From positions 13,162,621 to 13,226,620 of the forward strand of contig OY482854.1 in assembly GCA_960531495.1 (NCBI GenBank): DNA of 64,000 nt, read 5' to 3'. Source of the DNA: Zeus faber. Lineage: Eukaryota > Chordata > Actinopteri > Zeiformes > Zeidae. The notes under the pieces were generated by a model. That model worked only from the letters and a program-made list of their open reading frames with translations, had not been told where the DNA came from and did no database searches. Of the stretch, positions 1-11,515 are shown in pieces (position 1 is the stretch's first letter; the number at the start of each line of letters is the position of its first letter). The position numbers were made by a program, and so were the translations under genes.

Positions 1-1
1 A

Positions 2-43
<42 letters not shown>
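1..43. repeat. (GT)n microsatellite at the window edge
   Basis: GT dinucleotides with single interruptions; the array probably continues outside the window. Confidence 0.95.
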
Positions 44-45
<2 letters not shown>

Positions 46-828
46 AAATTGACCTGATTTTGCCGTAGTTTGTATTTCATGGCGCAACGGCGCTTCCCCC
101 TTTTCAAATGGAATAATCAAATACAGAGCACATCAAAATGAAGTCACTTTTATATCCTTACACGTTGCTGTGGTTGTCGGCGGGACCGGGGAGGCCATTT
201 TAAAGTCGGTTCCTCACCGTGCTGTTGCAATTTTCCCAAAAACCCCAAACTGAGACAATGTGGAAAATGTGAAGGTCAATGGTGTCGTCTGGAATGTGCT
301 GAATAGTAAACAGTGAACAAATTAAAAACCTCAAGGTCACACCTCGCACAGGTGTGACCTTGAGGTTTTTAATTTGTCCATTCAGCGCCCGGCATTCCCA
401 GTTTTCGGCCTGGGAAGGATGCGGATGAGGAGGGAAGCGAAGTGGGAGCTTCCCTCCCGCGTTTACATCACTGTGCCGTGCGCTGCGTCGGCTCCGCCAC
501 GCTGACATGCGGCTCGGCTCCATCCCTCCGCGCGGGGAGGAGCGGTGCCGGCGCTGACGGTGGCTCCGACAAGCCCAATACGGACCAGAAGCTGCGTCCA
601 CTGATGTGATAACAAGCTGCAGCTTCCATGACCCACTCAGGGGTTTTTTTTTTTTGAGTAGCTGGGACCGCATGCATGAATCATCAGCAGCACGTGTCTC
701 AGCGCACGCGTGTGTGTCTGTGTGTGTGTATGTGTGGACGAGTACACCCGAGCTTACAATCACAAGACACTCACTCAGAAATGCCTTCACTCAAAGACGT
801 GGGGAAATATTCTATTAAAGACAAAGCG
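44..828. other. Non-repetitive stretch, no gene seen
   Basis: This is presumed intron of the MID2-like gene. It contains the 317-377 hairpin listed separately and a modest GC-rich patch at about 440-590. No reading frame here resembles a known protein. Confidence 0.5.
317..377. repeat. Perfect 28-bp inverted repeat, 5-base loop
   Basis: Arms 317-344 and 350-377 are exact reverse complements separated by CGCAC. The arm tips facing the loop are TCACACCT and AGGTGTGA, the half-sites of the T-box (Brachyury) palindrome. Each arm also carries TCAAGGTCA, the monomer site of NR5A/ERR nuclear receptors. Whether these are functional sites or a byproduct of the palindrome cannot be decided from the sequence. 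Confidence 0.9.
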
Positions 829-938
829 CACACACACACACACACACACACAGGAAAGTACACACCCAGGTCGTCACACACCCACCCACCCACCCACCCA
901 CCCACACACACACACAGGAAAGTACACACCCAGGTAGT

Positions 939-1033
<95 letters not shown>

Positions 1034-1190
1034 GCACACACACATACTCACTCACAGGAATGTACACTCCCAGGTCGTCACCCGCCCCGCCGCGCACACA
1101 CGCGCACACACACACACACAAACACAGACACACACACACACAGACACACACACACACACACAGACAGACACACACACACACACACACACA

Positions 1191-1230
<40 letters not shown>
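829..1230. repeat. Compound CA/CCCA/CAGA array with a nested larger unit
   Basis: (CA)n tracts occupy 829-852, 942-1032 and 1095-1230, with (CCCA)n at about 880-905. An 18-base block, GGAAAGTACACACCCAGG, recurs at 853-870, 917-934 and (diverged) 1057-1074. Simple CA tracts are therefore embedded in a higher-order tandem repeat. Confidence 0.93.
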
Positions 1231-1231
<1 letters not shown>

Positions 1232-1367
1232 TGTACTGGTATCAAAGTGAGGTCCGAGTAAATACACCCGGTGACTGAAGACCCATGTTTCTGGTTCACT
1301 TCTAAACCAAAGAACAGTCATTTCGGAGACTGGTTCTGCACAAGTAGAGTAAAACACAAGCATGCAG

Positions 1368-1368
<1 letters not shown>

Positions 1369-1420
<52 letters not shown>
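1369..1420. repeat. (CA)n microsatellite
   Basis: Uninterrupted CA dinucleotides. Confidence 0.97.
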
Positions 1421-1423
<3 letters not shown>

Positions 1424-1578
1424 TCACACACAGACCTGGACACTCTAAAAGCACTGGACTGCATCCTTGATGGCTCCATCAGCGTGACGGAGCGCGCTCC
1501 ACCTCGCACTGCTCTGCAGATAGAGGCCACATTTCCTCCTGACATCCCACACACTCAGCCTCCACCTCTGCCCCCCCG

Positions 1579-1596
1579 TACACACACTCTCACACA

Positions 1597-1679
<83 letters not shown>
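1579..1679. repeat. (CA)n microsatellite
   Basis: About 80 bases of pure CA after a short CA/CT/CAGA lead-in. Confidence 0.97.
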
Positions 1680-1681
<2 letters not shown>

Positions 1682-2001
1682 AAAGACAAATACACTCACC
1701 GACACAACACAACACTCTCAGACACTGATATAAATCCAGTGGGGCCACAGGCTCAGGGGCCACATCTGACTCGCCCACAATTAATTTAATGCAGCCTGCT
1801 ACATGTTTGTTATAAATTGTTAAATCTGACCCGCAAAGTTACCAAAAGAACCACAGTGCTTAATTACTCCACAGAGTATTACTTCATGTATTCAGAATAC
1901 AAACAGAATAACATTTTACATGTCAAACATTTCTTAATGATGTTTCCCTTCATTAACACAGTAGACAATCTGGCCTGTGGCCCCCAAAGACCCTGAGTTG
2001 A

Positions 2002-2039
2002 ACACACACACACACACTCACACACACACACACACACAC
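2002..2039. repeat. (CA)n microsatellite
   Basis: CA dinucleotides with one CT interruption. Confidence 0.95.
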
Positions 2040-2234
2040 TAACATTTGCACACATATTTTAAGTCCAACGTGCACCAATAAACCACAGGAACACAGAAGG
2101 ACGTGCAGGTACAGATGACATCGGGCGAACTGAGGAGTGGGCGTTGAATGGAACTGCCTGTGCAGAACAGAAATAGTTCTCGGGAAAGGAGAGAGCGAAA
2201 GCAGGAAAGAAGGTAAAAGATGAGAGTCGACATG

Positions 2235-2288
<54 letters not shown>
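2235..2288. repeat. (GA)n microsatellite
   Basis: About 27 GA units. Confidence 0.96.
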
Positions 2289-2292
<4 letters not shown>

Positions 2293-3398
2293 ACCAGAGA
2301 GCGACCGGAGAGCAAAATAATAATTGGGAGACAGAGATTCGAGTGTTTGCGGGAGCTTGCAATTTTGCAAAACTGGCATAACTTTTTTGCGTTCTATATT
2401 CAAATCAACGAAACGCTTATACGTGTCACTTTATCACCCTTTCTTCATTGGGAGTAATTAAAAGAAAAAAATGTTTTCAATCATTTGCAAAAACACATAA
2501 AAGTTTGGAAATTACATTGCAAGCTCTGAGAAAAAAACACTGCAAAATTGAGGATATTTGGTTGTGTTAAAAACTCGTTGGGATCCGGAGGGACTGGATT
2601 TTGGTCATCTGTGGGCAGTCCAAAAGAACAATTTGTGTCACTGGACGATATCTTTCGTTGTAAACAAAACTAGTGAACCAGGAAAGGGATGGAGAGAGAG
2701 ATTGGGGACAAACCAATCCATTAATTTGCTGGGAAATATCATTTTGCATATTTACATCACTCCTTCCATACAGAGGTGGATATCCATGTTCCCAAATTAA
2801 AATTCCACTCCGGGATTTTGAGTCAACCCTGTGGATTTGCTAGTGGGCATCAACACAGCGATCCTGCCAAGGAGTGAAATCAGCCGGAAATCCGCCAGAC
2901 CCGTGCATGGTTCGAGCATAAACCTGGACACAGGACTTTTGCTTCATGGGGCTGGAAACCCGGACCTGAAGCTGGATGGAGACCTGGATGGAGGCCACTC
3001 AGCATCGAGGAAAGGAAACCCGCTTCCCATCTCTGGTGTCGCTCGGTAACCCAGGAACCGAAACGTCACCGGCCATGGCTTCGGCGGAGCGTCGGGTCAC
3101 CGGCATCCCGGCGCTAAAAGGGACGCAGCTCGAAGAGCTCCAGTCATGTCTGGAAGGCGGTCAATCAATCACGCCCGGTGAAGTGTGAGGGGGTGTCCAG
3201 CTTTCGGAGGCAGCGTCTTTATAACGCCTTTTCTTTTTTTTTTTTTTGTTTACCCCTTTAACCGATTCCTACACCTCATCCTGCACACCTTTATCTGGGC
3301 AGGAACCCATGGTTTCCATCTTTCACCTTCTGTTTTCATTACCTATCTCTCACAGAGGGTCGCTGTGTTGGAAGGGAAACAGCAACACTAACACACCT
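2289..3398. other. Non-repetitive stretch, no gene seen
   Basis: Unique-looking intronic sequence. Short open frames at 2558-2800 and 2831-3188 show no recognisable domain, and I find no convincing splice-bounded exon. Confidence 0.5.
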
Positions 3399-4242
3399 GC
3401 AGGGTGGTTTGAAGACACATTTCCTTCATCCACAGAGTGGTGTGAAGACACATTTCCCTCATCTGCAGGGTGGTTTGAAGACACATTTCCCTCATCCGCA
3501 GGGTGGTTTGAAGACACATTTCCCTCATCTGCAGCGTGGTTTGAAGACACATTTCCCTCATCTGCAGGGTGGTTTGAAGACACATTTCCCTCATCTGCAG
3601 GGTGGTTTGAAGACACATTTCCCTCATCTGCAGGGTGGTTTGAAGACACATTTCCCTCATCTGCAGGGTGGTTTGAAGACACATTTCCCTCATCTGCAGG
3701 GTGGTTTGAAGACACATTTCCCTCATCTGCAGGGTGGTTTGAAGACACATTTCCCTCATCTGCAGGGTGGTTTGAAGACACATTTCCCTCATCCGCAGGG
3801 TGGTTTGAAGACATTTTCCTCATCTGCAGGGTGGTTTGAAGACATTTCCCTCATCTGCAGGGTGGTTTGAAGACATTTTCCTCATCCACAGGGTGGTTTG
3901 AAGACATTTCCCTCATCCGCAGGGTGGTTTGAAGACATTTTCCTCATCTGCAGGGTGGTTTGAAGACATTTCCCTCATCTGCAGGGTGGTTTAAAGACAC
4001 ATTTCCCTCATCTGCAGGGTGGTTTGAAGACACATTTCCCTCATCCACAGGGTGGCTCGAAGACACATTTTCCACAAGCGCAGAGTATTCAAAGACACAT
4101 TTCCCTCATCTGCAGGGTGGTTTAAAGACACATTTCCCTCATCTGCAGGGTGGCTAGAAGACACACTTCCCTCATCCACAGGGTGGTTTGAAGACACATT
4201 TCCCTCATCCACAAGGTGGTTGGAAGACACATTTCCCTCATC
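3399..4242. repeat. 33-bp minisatellite, about 25 units
   Basis: The unit begins GGTGGTTTGAAGACACATTT and ends CCCTCATCTGCAG (33 bp). Units from about 3410 to 3800 are nearly identical. From about 3800 to 3990 several units are 31 bp, having lost one AC, and the last part is diverged. A 33-bp unit keeps any frame open, so long open frames on both strands here are artefacts. The 31-bp units break the frame, as expected of non-coding DNA. Confidence 0.96.
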
Positions 4243-5207
4243 TCACCCTCCCGGAACTCAGCCCACTGAAGTCCTGTGGGTTCACGGTGTGTCTCTACCA
4301 TCTACAGCGCCAGCAGGGCTTTGTTTGTTGCTATAGTAACAAAACGCTGCTATCAGCTGTTCTTCTGTTCTTCACTAATTTGCCAAAAACATCAAGATGG
4401 ACGACCTCTATTTCGTGGAATTTCCGGCATAGCAAGCTGTTTTTGAATGTCCTCATCTGTCCACTCTCACAGCAAGGGCTTTGTTGCATATTTGTTTTCC
4501 TTTAACTGGGGTTAGTTAATTAGTCCACAATGTTATCCAATGACCAGTTAAATAATGTCGGAGAATGAAAACAAATCTCTCAAACTCTAGTGACATTTAG
4601 GGACCGTGGCCCAGTTCTAAAGGGACCTACACCAGGTATCACAGGAGAACCAGGAGAACCTAGAACCAAGCAGGCAGGCGTCATGGAAACAAATGAAGAA
4701 CCATGAACACGCCCTGTGGTGGAGAATGTCCAGGTACGTCTGTACAGTACGCCTCTTGCCTAAAAGCACAGCAGATCATCTCCCCTCTGTGCTCTGTGGC
4801 GAGCTGCTCAGTCCCAAGCTGCCACTCATCGGGTGGTGAACCCACGGTGGTGCTGTGCTGCGTCGGCGCTGCCATTTTGCTGGACAACACAGACACCTCC
4901 ACTCGAGCTTGGACATGATATGCTGAGGATTCGTTATGATTATAATCAAATGTAATTTGATACTGATATATATATCACAATATGCGCTTATGAGTTCAAT
5001 GAATCAATTAATATAAACTATAATATGGGAGCCACAAACTTGTATAATGTTTCAGAACTTCTCATAATCATTACTTCAAATAAAAAAATGTAATATTGTA
5101 AATACAATATATTTTAAACAACCTCTGTTTTTGCAGTTTCATTTGATACTAATGCTAAAAACTGATCATGACCAAAATGTAATTTTGAGTAAAGGCCCTC
5201 ACTTCTC
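4243..5207. other. Non-repetitive stretch, no gene seen
   Basis: Intronic sequence becoming AT-rich after 4920. No gene, RNA or clear mobile element recognised. Confidence 0.45.
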
Positions 5208-5810
5208 TTGAATGATGATAGTAAATCACTCAAGGACGATAAATGTGATATTGATTATCACCAGGAAATAACCTCAACCTTCAACGGCAGAGTGTGGTCG
5301 ACGCTATCCCACACCAAAGATAACATCGATCTTTCACAAATATCTACCTACCTTCTTCTGGTGAAGAAGCGCATCAGCGCCTTCACGTCCTACGGACCCT
5401 TAAGAAAGCACAGCTTTGTCCTAGGATTCTATCGGACTTCTACCGCTCTACCACAGAGCATACTTACAAACTGCATCTCTGTCTGGTACCGTAACTGCCA
5501 CGTTGCCGACCGCAAGGCACTACAAAGAGTAGTGAACTCTGCCCAGAGGACTACTGGCTGTATACTCCCCCCCCCCATCCGCAACACATACCATGACCAC
5601 TGCTTAAACAAAACCAAATCCGTTGTCAAGGATGACACCCACCCTAACCATGGACTTTTCACCCTTCTCCCATCTGGCAAGCGATACAGGAGCCTGCGCT
5701 CCCACGACAGCAGGCTCAAGTACAGCTTCTTTCCGGAGGCTGTAGCACTGTTGAATAAACCCCCACCCCCCCCCCCCCCCGCCCTCTCGCCCTGGACTTC
5801 TAAAAAATGA
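5208..5810 (+). pseudogene. 3' end of a broken non-LTR retrotransposon reverse transcriptase (L2-like)
   Basis: Translation in shifting frames gives the C-terminal part of an L2/Maui-type fish LINE ORF2. Around 5365-5455 one frame reads HQRLHVLRTLKKAQL and then LSDFYRSTTE. The frame then shifts by an apparent 2-base loss near 5455, and the next frame reads SILTNCISVWYRNC, DRKALQRVVNSAQR, and later HGLFTLLPSGKRYRS and SFFPEAVALLN. These are the typical thumb and C-terminal blocks of L2-clade reverse transcriptases. The catalytic domain and endonuclease are absent (5' truncation), and at least two frameshifts are present, so it is a dead copy. The clade assignment rests on recognised motifs, not on a search. 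Confidence 0.8.
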
Positions 5811-6405
5811 CCTGCTTACCTGTTGCATCTCACTTTCTGCAATGTTCACCTGTTTACATTTACTGCCTTGCACTGTATAACTGTTGACACTCATTACTGC
5901 ACTGTCTAGCACTGGACTTTTAAATGGCTACCTGCTTACCGGTTGCATTTCACTCTCTGCAATGTCTACCTGTTTACATTTACTGCTTTGCACTGTATAA
6001 CTGTTACCACTCACTACTGCACTGTATCACCAGCTGCCCTTGCACTGCTATCACCTAAAAACTGCACAATAATTTTTAAACTTTTTTTTATATTCCATAA
6101 CCTGACCAAAACCTGCACAATACACATAGATATACTACATGTATATGTATAGTATTTATATAAAATGTCTATTGATACTCTCTGTACATAATCCCCCTAT
6201 AGTCCTTACAAACCTGTATTTATAACCTTACACTGTTGTACGTAATACATCTCTTTTGCCTACATAACTGCACAGAAACACTGTACTCAAATAGCACTTT
6301 GGTATTTAAATGCTTCTTTTGCACTTCTGGTTAGACGTCAACTGAATGTCATTGGTTCTGTACCTGTACTCTGCTAGTGACAATAAAGTTGAATTGAATC
6401 TAATC
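5793..6405 (+). mobile_element. 3' UTR and tail of the L2-like LINE
   Basis: This follows directly after the reverse transcriptase remnant. It contains a tandem duplication of about 118 bp (5793-5911 and 5912-6028, each with CTGCTTACC, TGTTTACATTTACTGC and TGCACTGTATAACTGTT). It ends with GTGACAATAAAGTTGAATTGA and short TAATCTAA repeats. Tails of this form are typical of fish L2/CR1-type LINEs. Confidence 0.75.
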
Positions 6406-6741
6406 TAAAAAAACACAGCTTGGAAAAATCATGTCTTGAAAGCACCTTCTGATTATTAATCCAACAGGAGGGACAGCGGAAGGGTTTTCACCCAGAGAGC
6501 GAGAGAGACGGAAGGAAGAACCTGCCACAGTTCAGAACATTCCCGCGCTAAGTGACGCTCCTCAGAGCAGCTGAACGTCAGGACTATAAAACCCAAACCG
6601 GCTGAAATAAATCACGCCGATGGCTTTGTAATTGAGCGGCGCACTCCCATGCGACAGCCGTCCTGGGAATTTAATTTGGTTTCCCCACGGCGGTGTTCCG
6701 TCAGACGCCCCGTTTGCACGTGTTACACGTCCTCCCCCTCA
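6406..6741. other. Unique stretch, no gene seen
   Basis: Contains a short GAGAGAG run and a GC-moderate segment; nothing recognisable. Confidence 0.45.
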
Positions 6742-7388
<647 letters not shown>

Positions 7389-7877
7389 ATCTACGTAAAA
7401 GTCTCATCGCGCCTATTTGAGTAGATTGTAGGAGTTGGTGGAAAGTATACAATATTTTCGTAGGATCATTACATTCCAAAATCATATCCATCCATCCGTC
7501 CATGTTTCCAACCAAGTTAAAGAGGAATCTGAAACAATATCAGAACTGTCGCAATAAATCCAATGTGAATTAGAATGAGTGTCCATCAGTCACGTTGAGG
7601 AAAATTAGCCTTCTACCTTAGTCATTAATCTGTTATTTGACATCTTCCCAACAACAATGACTCAGCTCTCCCCAAACACGGCTGTACTCTCAAAACAGTG
7701 TTGAGTTGCTGATGGAAAACTGATGAAACAAGAGGAGACAGAGTGTGAAGTAGGAGCCCACAGCCCCTCGAGTTAACCTCTATTATTCACTAAAAATACC
7801 TTCCTGCTTTCCTTACTCTCAGGGAGGGGAAGATTTTGGCACATTGACAGCAGACGCTGCTGCTCCAGTCGCTGCCC
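7389..7877. other. Unique stretch, no gene seen
   Basis: Unremarkable intronic sequence between two arrays. Confidence 0.5.
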
Positions 7878-8745
7878 CTTCAATACCCCAACACCCCAAT
7901 ACCCCAACACCTCAGTACCCCAACAACTCAGTACCACAACAACTCAAGACCCTTACACTGCAACAACCCAAAACCTAAATACTGCAATACCCCCCCCAAG
8001 ACCTTAACACTGCGACATCCCAATACCCTAACACTCCAACATCCCAATACCTTTAATACTGCAATACTTCAAAAACTCAAAACCCTAACATCCTAATACT
8101 GCAGTACCCCAACACCTAAATACTGCATTACCCAAATACCCCAACACCTCAATACTACGACACTAACACTGCAGCACCCAAACACCTAAATACTACAATA
8201 CCCCAATTCCCCAACACCTCAACACCCTAACACTTCACCACCCCAATACCCTAACACCGCAAAACCCCAACACCTAAATACTGCACCACCCCAATACACT
8301 AACACTGCAACACCACAACACCTACTGCAATACCCCAATACCCCAACACCCTAACACTTCACCACCCTAATACCCTAACACCGCAAAACCCCAACACCTA
8401 AATACTGCACCACCCCAATAAAATAACACTGCAACACCACAATACCTCCTGCAATAACCCAATACCCTAACACTGCAACATCCCAATTCCCTGAACACCT
8501 CAAAACTGCAACACACTAACACTGCGTTACTCGGACACCTTAGTATTGCAATACCCCAACACCTTAACAAGGCACCACCCCAATACCCTAACACTGCAAA
8601 GCCCAACACCCTAATACTGCACCACCCCAATACACTAACACTGCAATACCACAACACCTCAATACTGCAATATCCCAACACCCCAACACTTCAATACCCC
8701 AATTCCTCAATACTGCAATACCCCAATACCCCCTATTTTTTGGAT
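7878..8745. repeat. Degenerate CCAATACCCTAACACTGCAA array
   Basis: About 870 bases made of short interchangeable words such as CCCCAATA, CCCTAACA, CTGCAACA and CACCTAAATA. An approximate 20-40 bp period is irregular. The strand is almost free of G. Occasional CCCTAA words resemble the telomere repeat but are never in tandem. Confidence 0.9.
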
Positions 8746-8838
8746 TTGGGCAGCTAAAAATCATGGATATCAGAAGCCCTGGCCGGAGAAAAATGAGCCA
8801 CAAAGCGAGGAGGAATAATCGTGTATTTGATAATATAG

Positions 8839-8840
<2 letters not shown>

Positions 8841-8887
<47 letters not shown>

Positions 8888-8932
8888 TGTGTGGGTGTGG
8901 GTGTGGGTGTGTGTGTGTGTGTGTGTGGGTGT

Positions 8933-8983
<51 letters not shown>

Positions 8984-9004
8984 TGTGTGTGTGTGTGTGT
9001 GTGT
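8841..9004. repeat. (GT)n microsatellite with GGGTGT variants
   Basis: GT dinucleotides with several GGGT interruptions in the first half. Confidence 0.97.
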
Positions 9005-9468
9005 GGCGGGAAAGGGTGACTTGGTTGCAATTTCAATAGAGGGAAAATGAAAAGCAAAAAATGCACATAAAAGTCAAAATTCCCCATCCGAGGCGTATGG
9101 ACTGGGATTAAAATAGAGGCTGCAGGGGGAGGCTGGAGGAGCTGCGACAAAACACAAGCACATAGAAAAACACACTGAATAGCTTGTGTGGACAACAGGA
9201 GTTGAAAATGTCACATCATGAAACAATCATGACATTTTCGTTAAACCAAAATGTCCACAAAATACTGTATCAACCTATAAGGGCTAAGCCTGCCAAACCA
9301 TCACAGAGCTTACCTTGAAATATGATTTATATAGTCAGTATTTCTAAAACTGTCAAACGGCTGCTTTTGAATGAAATAGGAATAGAACCAAAACAAGCTG
9401 TGAGCACTTATCATTCACTGCCGTCATTACATAACAGCAGAGCCCGAAATACATCATGATTTGCAAAG
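9005..9468. other. Unique stretch, no gene seen
   Basis: Nothing recognised. Confidence 0.5.
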
Positions 9469-9541
9469 ACACACACACACAAACACACACACACACACAC
9501 ACACACACAGATATAGATACAATCACAGACAACACACAGAT

Positions 9542-9574
<33 letters not shown>

Positions 9575-9787
9575 CACACACGCACACACACACACAGATA
9601 CAAACACACACACAACACACACAGATACACATACAAACACACACACACAAACACACACATAGATACAAACACACACACACAGATACAAACGCACACACAC
9701 AAATAGACACAGATACACACACACACACACACAAACAGACACAGATACACACACACTGACACACATACACACAGATACACCCACACA
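9469..9787. repeat. Compound CA / CAGATA array
   Basis: CA tracts interrupted by AGATACA, AAACACA and GCACA words over about 320 bases. Confidence 0.95.
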
Positions 9788-9867
9788 ACTGGTAAAAGTG
9801 TCAGCTTTTAGTACAGTTAATCTTAGCCAGAAGCTGTGGTTCTTCAGTGAGTGAATTAACCTCAGCT

Positions 9868-9870
<3 letters not shown>

Positions 9871-9907
<37 letters not shown>

Positions 9908-10097
9908 TCTCCCTCTCTCCCTCTCTCCCTCTCTCCCTCTCTGTGTTGTCTTTCGGCCTGATTCAGCAGTCCAGTTCTTTGGCGCTGGTCAGTGTGGAAT
10001 CCTCAGTCTTCTGAAGCTCAATGGCCACCGGGAATGCCAGCTCATCGACTATTATAATGACAGCCGCTCCCTCTCTCTCTTCTCTCCTCCCTCACTC

Positions 10098-10128
<31 letters not shown>

Positions 10129-10130
10129 TT
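9871..10130. repeat. Two CT / CTCTCTCC arrays flanking about 130 bp of unique sequence
   Basis: (CT)n followed by a (CTCTCTCC)n-like run lies at 9871-9942, and a second CT-rich array at 10072-10130. The intervening 9943-10071 is unique. Confidence 0.9.
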
Positions 10131-10687
10131 ATGTCTCCTGCCCATGTACTGTTAGCTGCGATCTGTCTATCTGCCTCTCACTATTTACAGAGAGCTGAAC
10201 ATGGAACAAAGGGTGGTGGGATTGTGTACGAGGGAGTTGTGGCTGTTCTGAAAGTTCACAGTCAACAAAAGTGAACAGAATAAATATGCCCAATGGATGG
10301 ATGGATTAAAAATGAGGTTTTTCTTCTTTAGCAAAGTGCAAACTGAGAAAAACACAATATTCTTGCACAAACTATTTATGAGAAAAAAATAAAAAAATAA
10401 GAAAAATAGAACAAACAGAACAAAAAAAACCCCAAAAAACGGTGATATCTCAGCAAACCTCCTGGCCTTTGAAGATGGAGGAACTAAGCGAAGCTCAAAA
10501 TGACGCGGTACCCGTTTTATTTAGACCAATCCAGTTTCCAGGCTGTGACTTACCTCGTCTTTTAAGGACAAATCCCAAAAAAACATAAACAAATAAACAA
10601 AAGGGAAAAAACAGACGAGGTGCATAACACAGGAAACGTCTCATCACATGCTTTGTTAATTAAAACAAACAAAGATGGGGGACTGAC
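10131..10687 (-). other. Intron immediately downstream of the MID2-like exon
   Basis: Starts with the donor at 10687 and contains A-rich segments at about 10380-10440. The next Midline coding exon (coiled-coil start) was looked for on the minus strand from here to 1 and was not recognised. Confidence 0.6.
10682..10687 (-). promoter_or_regulatory. 5' splice donor of the MID2-like first coding exon
   Basis: On the minus strand the junction reads AAG|GTCAGTC, with GT at 10687-10686. It falls directly after the codon for Lys276, the KLK that closes the B-box 2 region in Midline proteins, and leaves phase 0. This is the conserved position of the first coding exon end in human MID1 (codon 220) after subtracting the 56-residue linker insertion. 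Confidence 0.85.
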
Positions 10688-11515
10688 CTTGAGCTTGTCG
10701 AAGCGCTCGGTGAGCGAGGACACCTGGTGCTCCCGGTGCCGCCCGACCAGCTTGCACAGGGCGCAGATCAGCTGGTCGTCCACCAGGCAGTACATGTTGA
10801 CCTTCTCGTTCTCGTGCTCAAGGCAGGTGAGACCGCGGAGGTGTGTGTCAGGCACGGGCTCCACCAGCCGGTGGCTGGTGAAGGGCTTCTTGTTGGGGTG
10901 CGTGGCGCGCAGGCAGCGGTCGCAGTACGACACCTCGCACGTCACGCACGTCTTCACGGCCTCGCGCGGCGGGTCCTGCTCGCAGAACTGGCAGCTGATG
11001 CGCGGGTCCATGGCGGCGAGCACCACGGCCGGGCTGTGGTGGTTGGCGTTGGTGTGGTTGGAGTGGGCGTGGGAGTGGCTGGAGGACGCCGGGCTGCCGC
11101 GGGCGCTGCTCCCGCCGCCACTGCTCCCGCCGCCGCCTCCGCCGATGGTGCTACCGATGGTGGCGCTGATGGTGCCGCTGTAGGGCCGCGGCTGAGGCGG
11201 CTGCTGCAGGCGGCGGCTCTCGGTGGGGGAGTTGGGGCCGCTGAGGGAGGCCTTCTGGAAGCGGTCAATGATGTTCTGCAGCGTCACATTGCGCTTGAGG
11301 CCCTCCAGACCGCGGTGGTTCAGCGTGATGACGTAGCGACAGGTGGGGCACTGGAAGGCCGAGATGGACTCGAGGGGCTTGCTGGTGGAGCAGTGGGACA
11401 CCAGGATGCGATGGGCGCAGTTGAAGCACAGGCTGTGGGCGCAGGGCAAGAGCAGGGGGTCTTCGAACAACTCCAGGCAGATCGGGCAGGTCAGCTCGGA
11501 CTCCAGTGTTTCCAT
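10688..11515 (-). CDS. mid2: MID2/TRIM1-like E3 ubiquitin ligase, first coding exon (RING + B-box 1 + B-box 2)
   Basis: This exon encodes the N-terminus of a Midline-family TRIM protein. These are RING E3 ubiquitin ligases that dimerise by a coiled coil, bind microtubules and use the B-boxes to contact the PP2A regulator alpha4; that is family knowledge. Seen here: a C3HC4 RING with Cys10, Cys13, Cys25, His27, Cys30, Cys33, Cys56 and Cys59. B-box 1 has Cys175, Cys178, Cys190, Cys193, Cys198, Cys201, His206 and His215. B-box 2 has Cys231, His234, Cys243, Asp246, Cys251, Cys254, His260 and His263. All zinc ligands are present with normal spacing. Residues such as [27 protein letters not shown] and [10 protein letters not shown] match MID2 better than MID1. 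The start ATG (11515-11513) has A at -3 and G at +4, and an in-frame TAA lies 9 bases upstream. The reading frame runs on to 10562, but AAG|GTCAGT at 10688/10687 is a donor after codon 276, and the sequence after it is unlike any TRIM. The coiled coil, COS, FN3 and B30.2 exons are not in view. Residues 103-174 form an expanded Gly/Ser/Ala/His linker. The alternative name mid1 is less likely. Confidence 0.93.

Noticed and set aside
676-1278. Thr/His-rich and Cys/Val-rich frames
   Set aside because: Translation of CA/GT arrays, repeated at every such array in the window.
3246-3870. Long repeat-peptide reading frames on both strands
   Set aside because: They are produced by the 33-bp minisatellite. 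31-bp units later break the frame, and there is no start context or splice support.
3399-4242. CRISPR-like regularly spaced repeats
   Set aside because: The units are contiguous with no variable spacers, and the genome is a vertebrate's.
5208-5810. Functional 200-residue gene
   Set aside because: It is a frameshifted, 5'-truncated LINE reverse transcriptase end followed by a LINE tail.
7878-8745. Interstitial telomere repeats because of CCCTAA words
   Set aside because: CCCTAA never occurs in tandem; it is one of several words in a degenerate array.
10562-10687. C-terminal extension of the MID2-like frame to the stop at 10562
   Set aside because: A canonical donor follows Lys276, and the extension does not resemble any Midline coiled coil. 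It is intron read-through.
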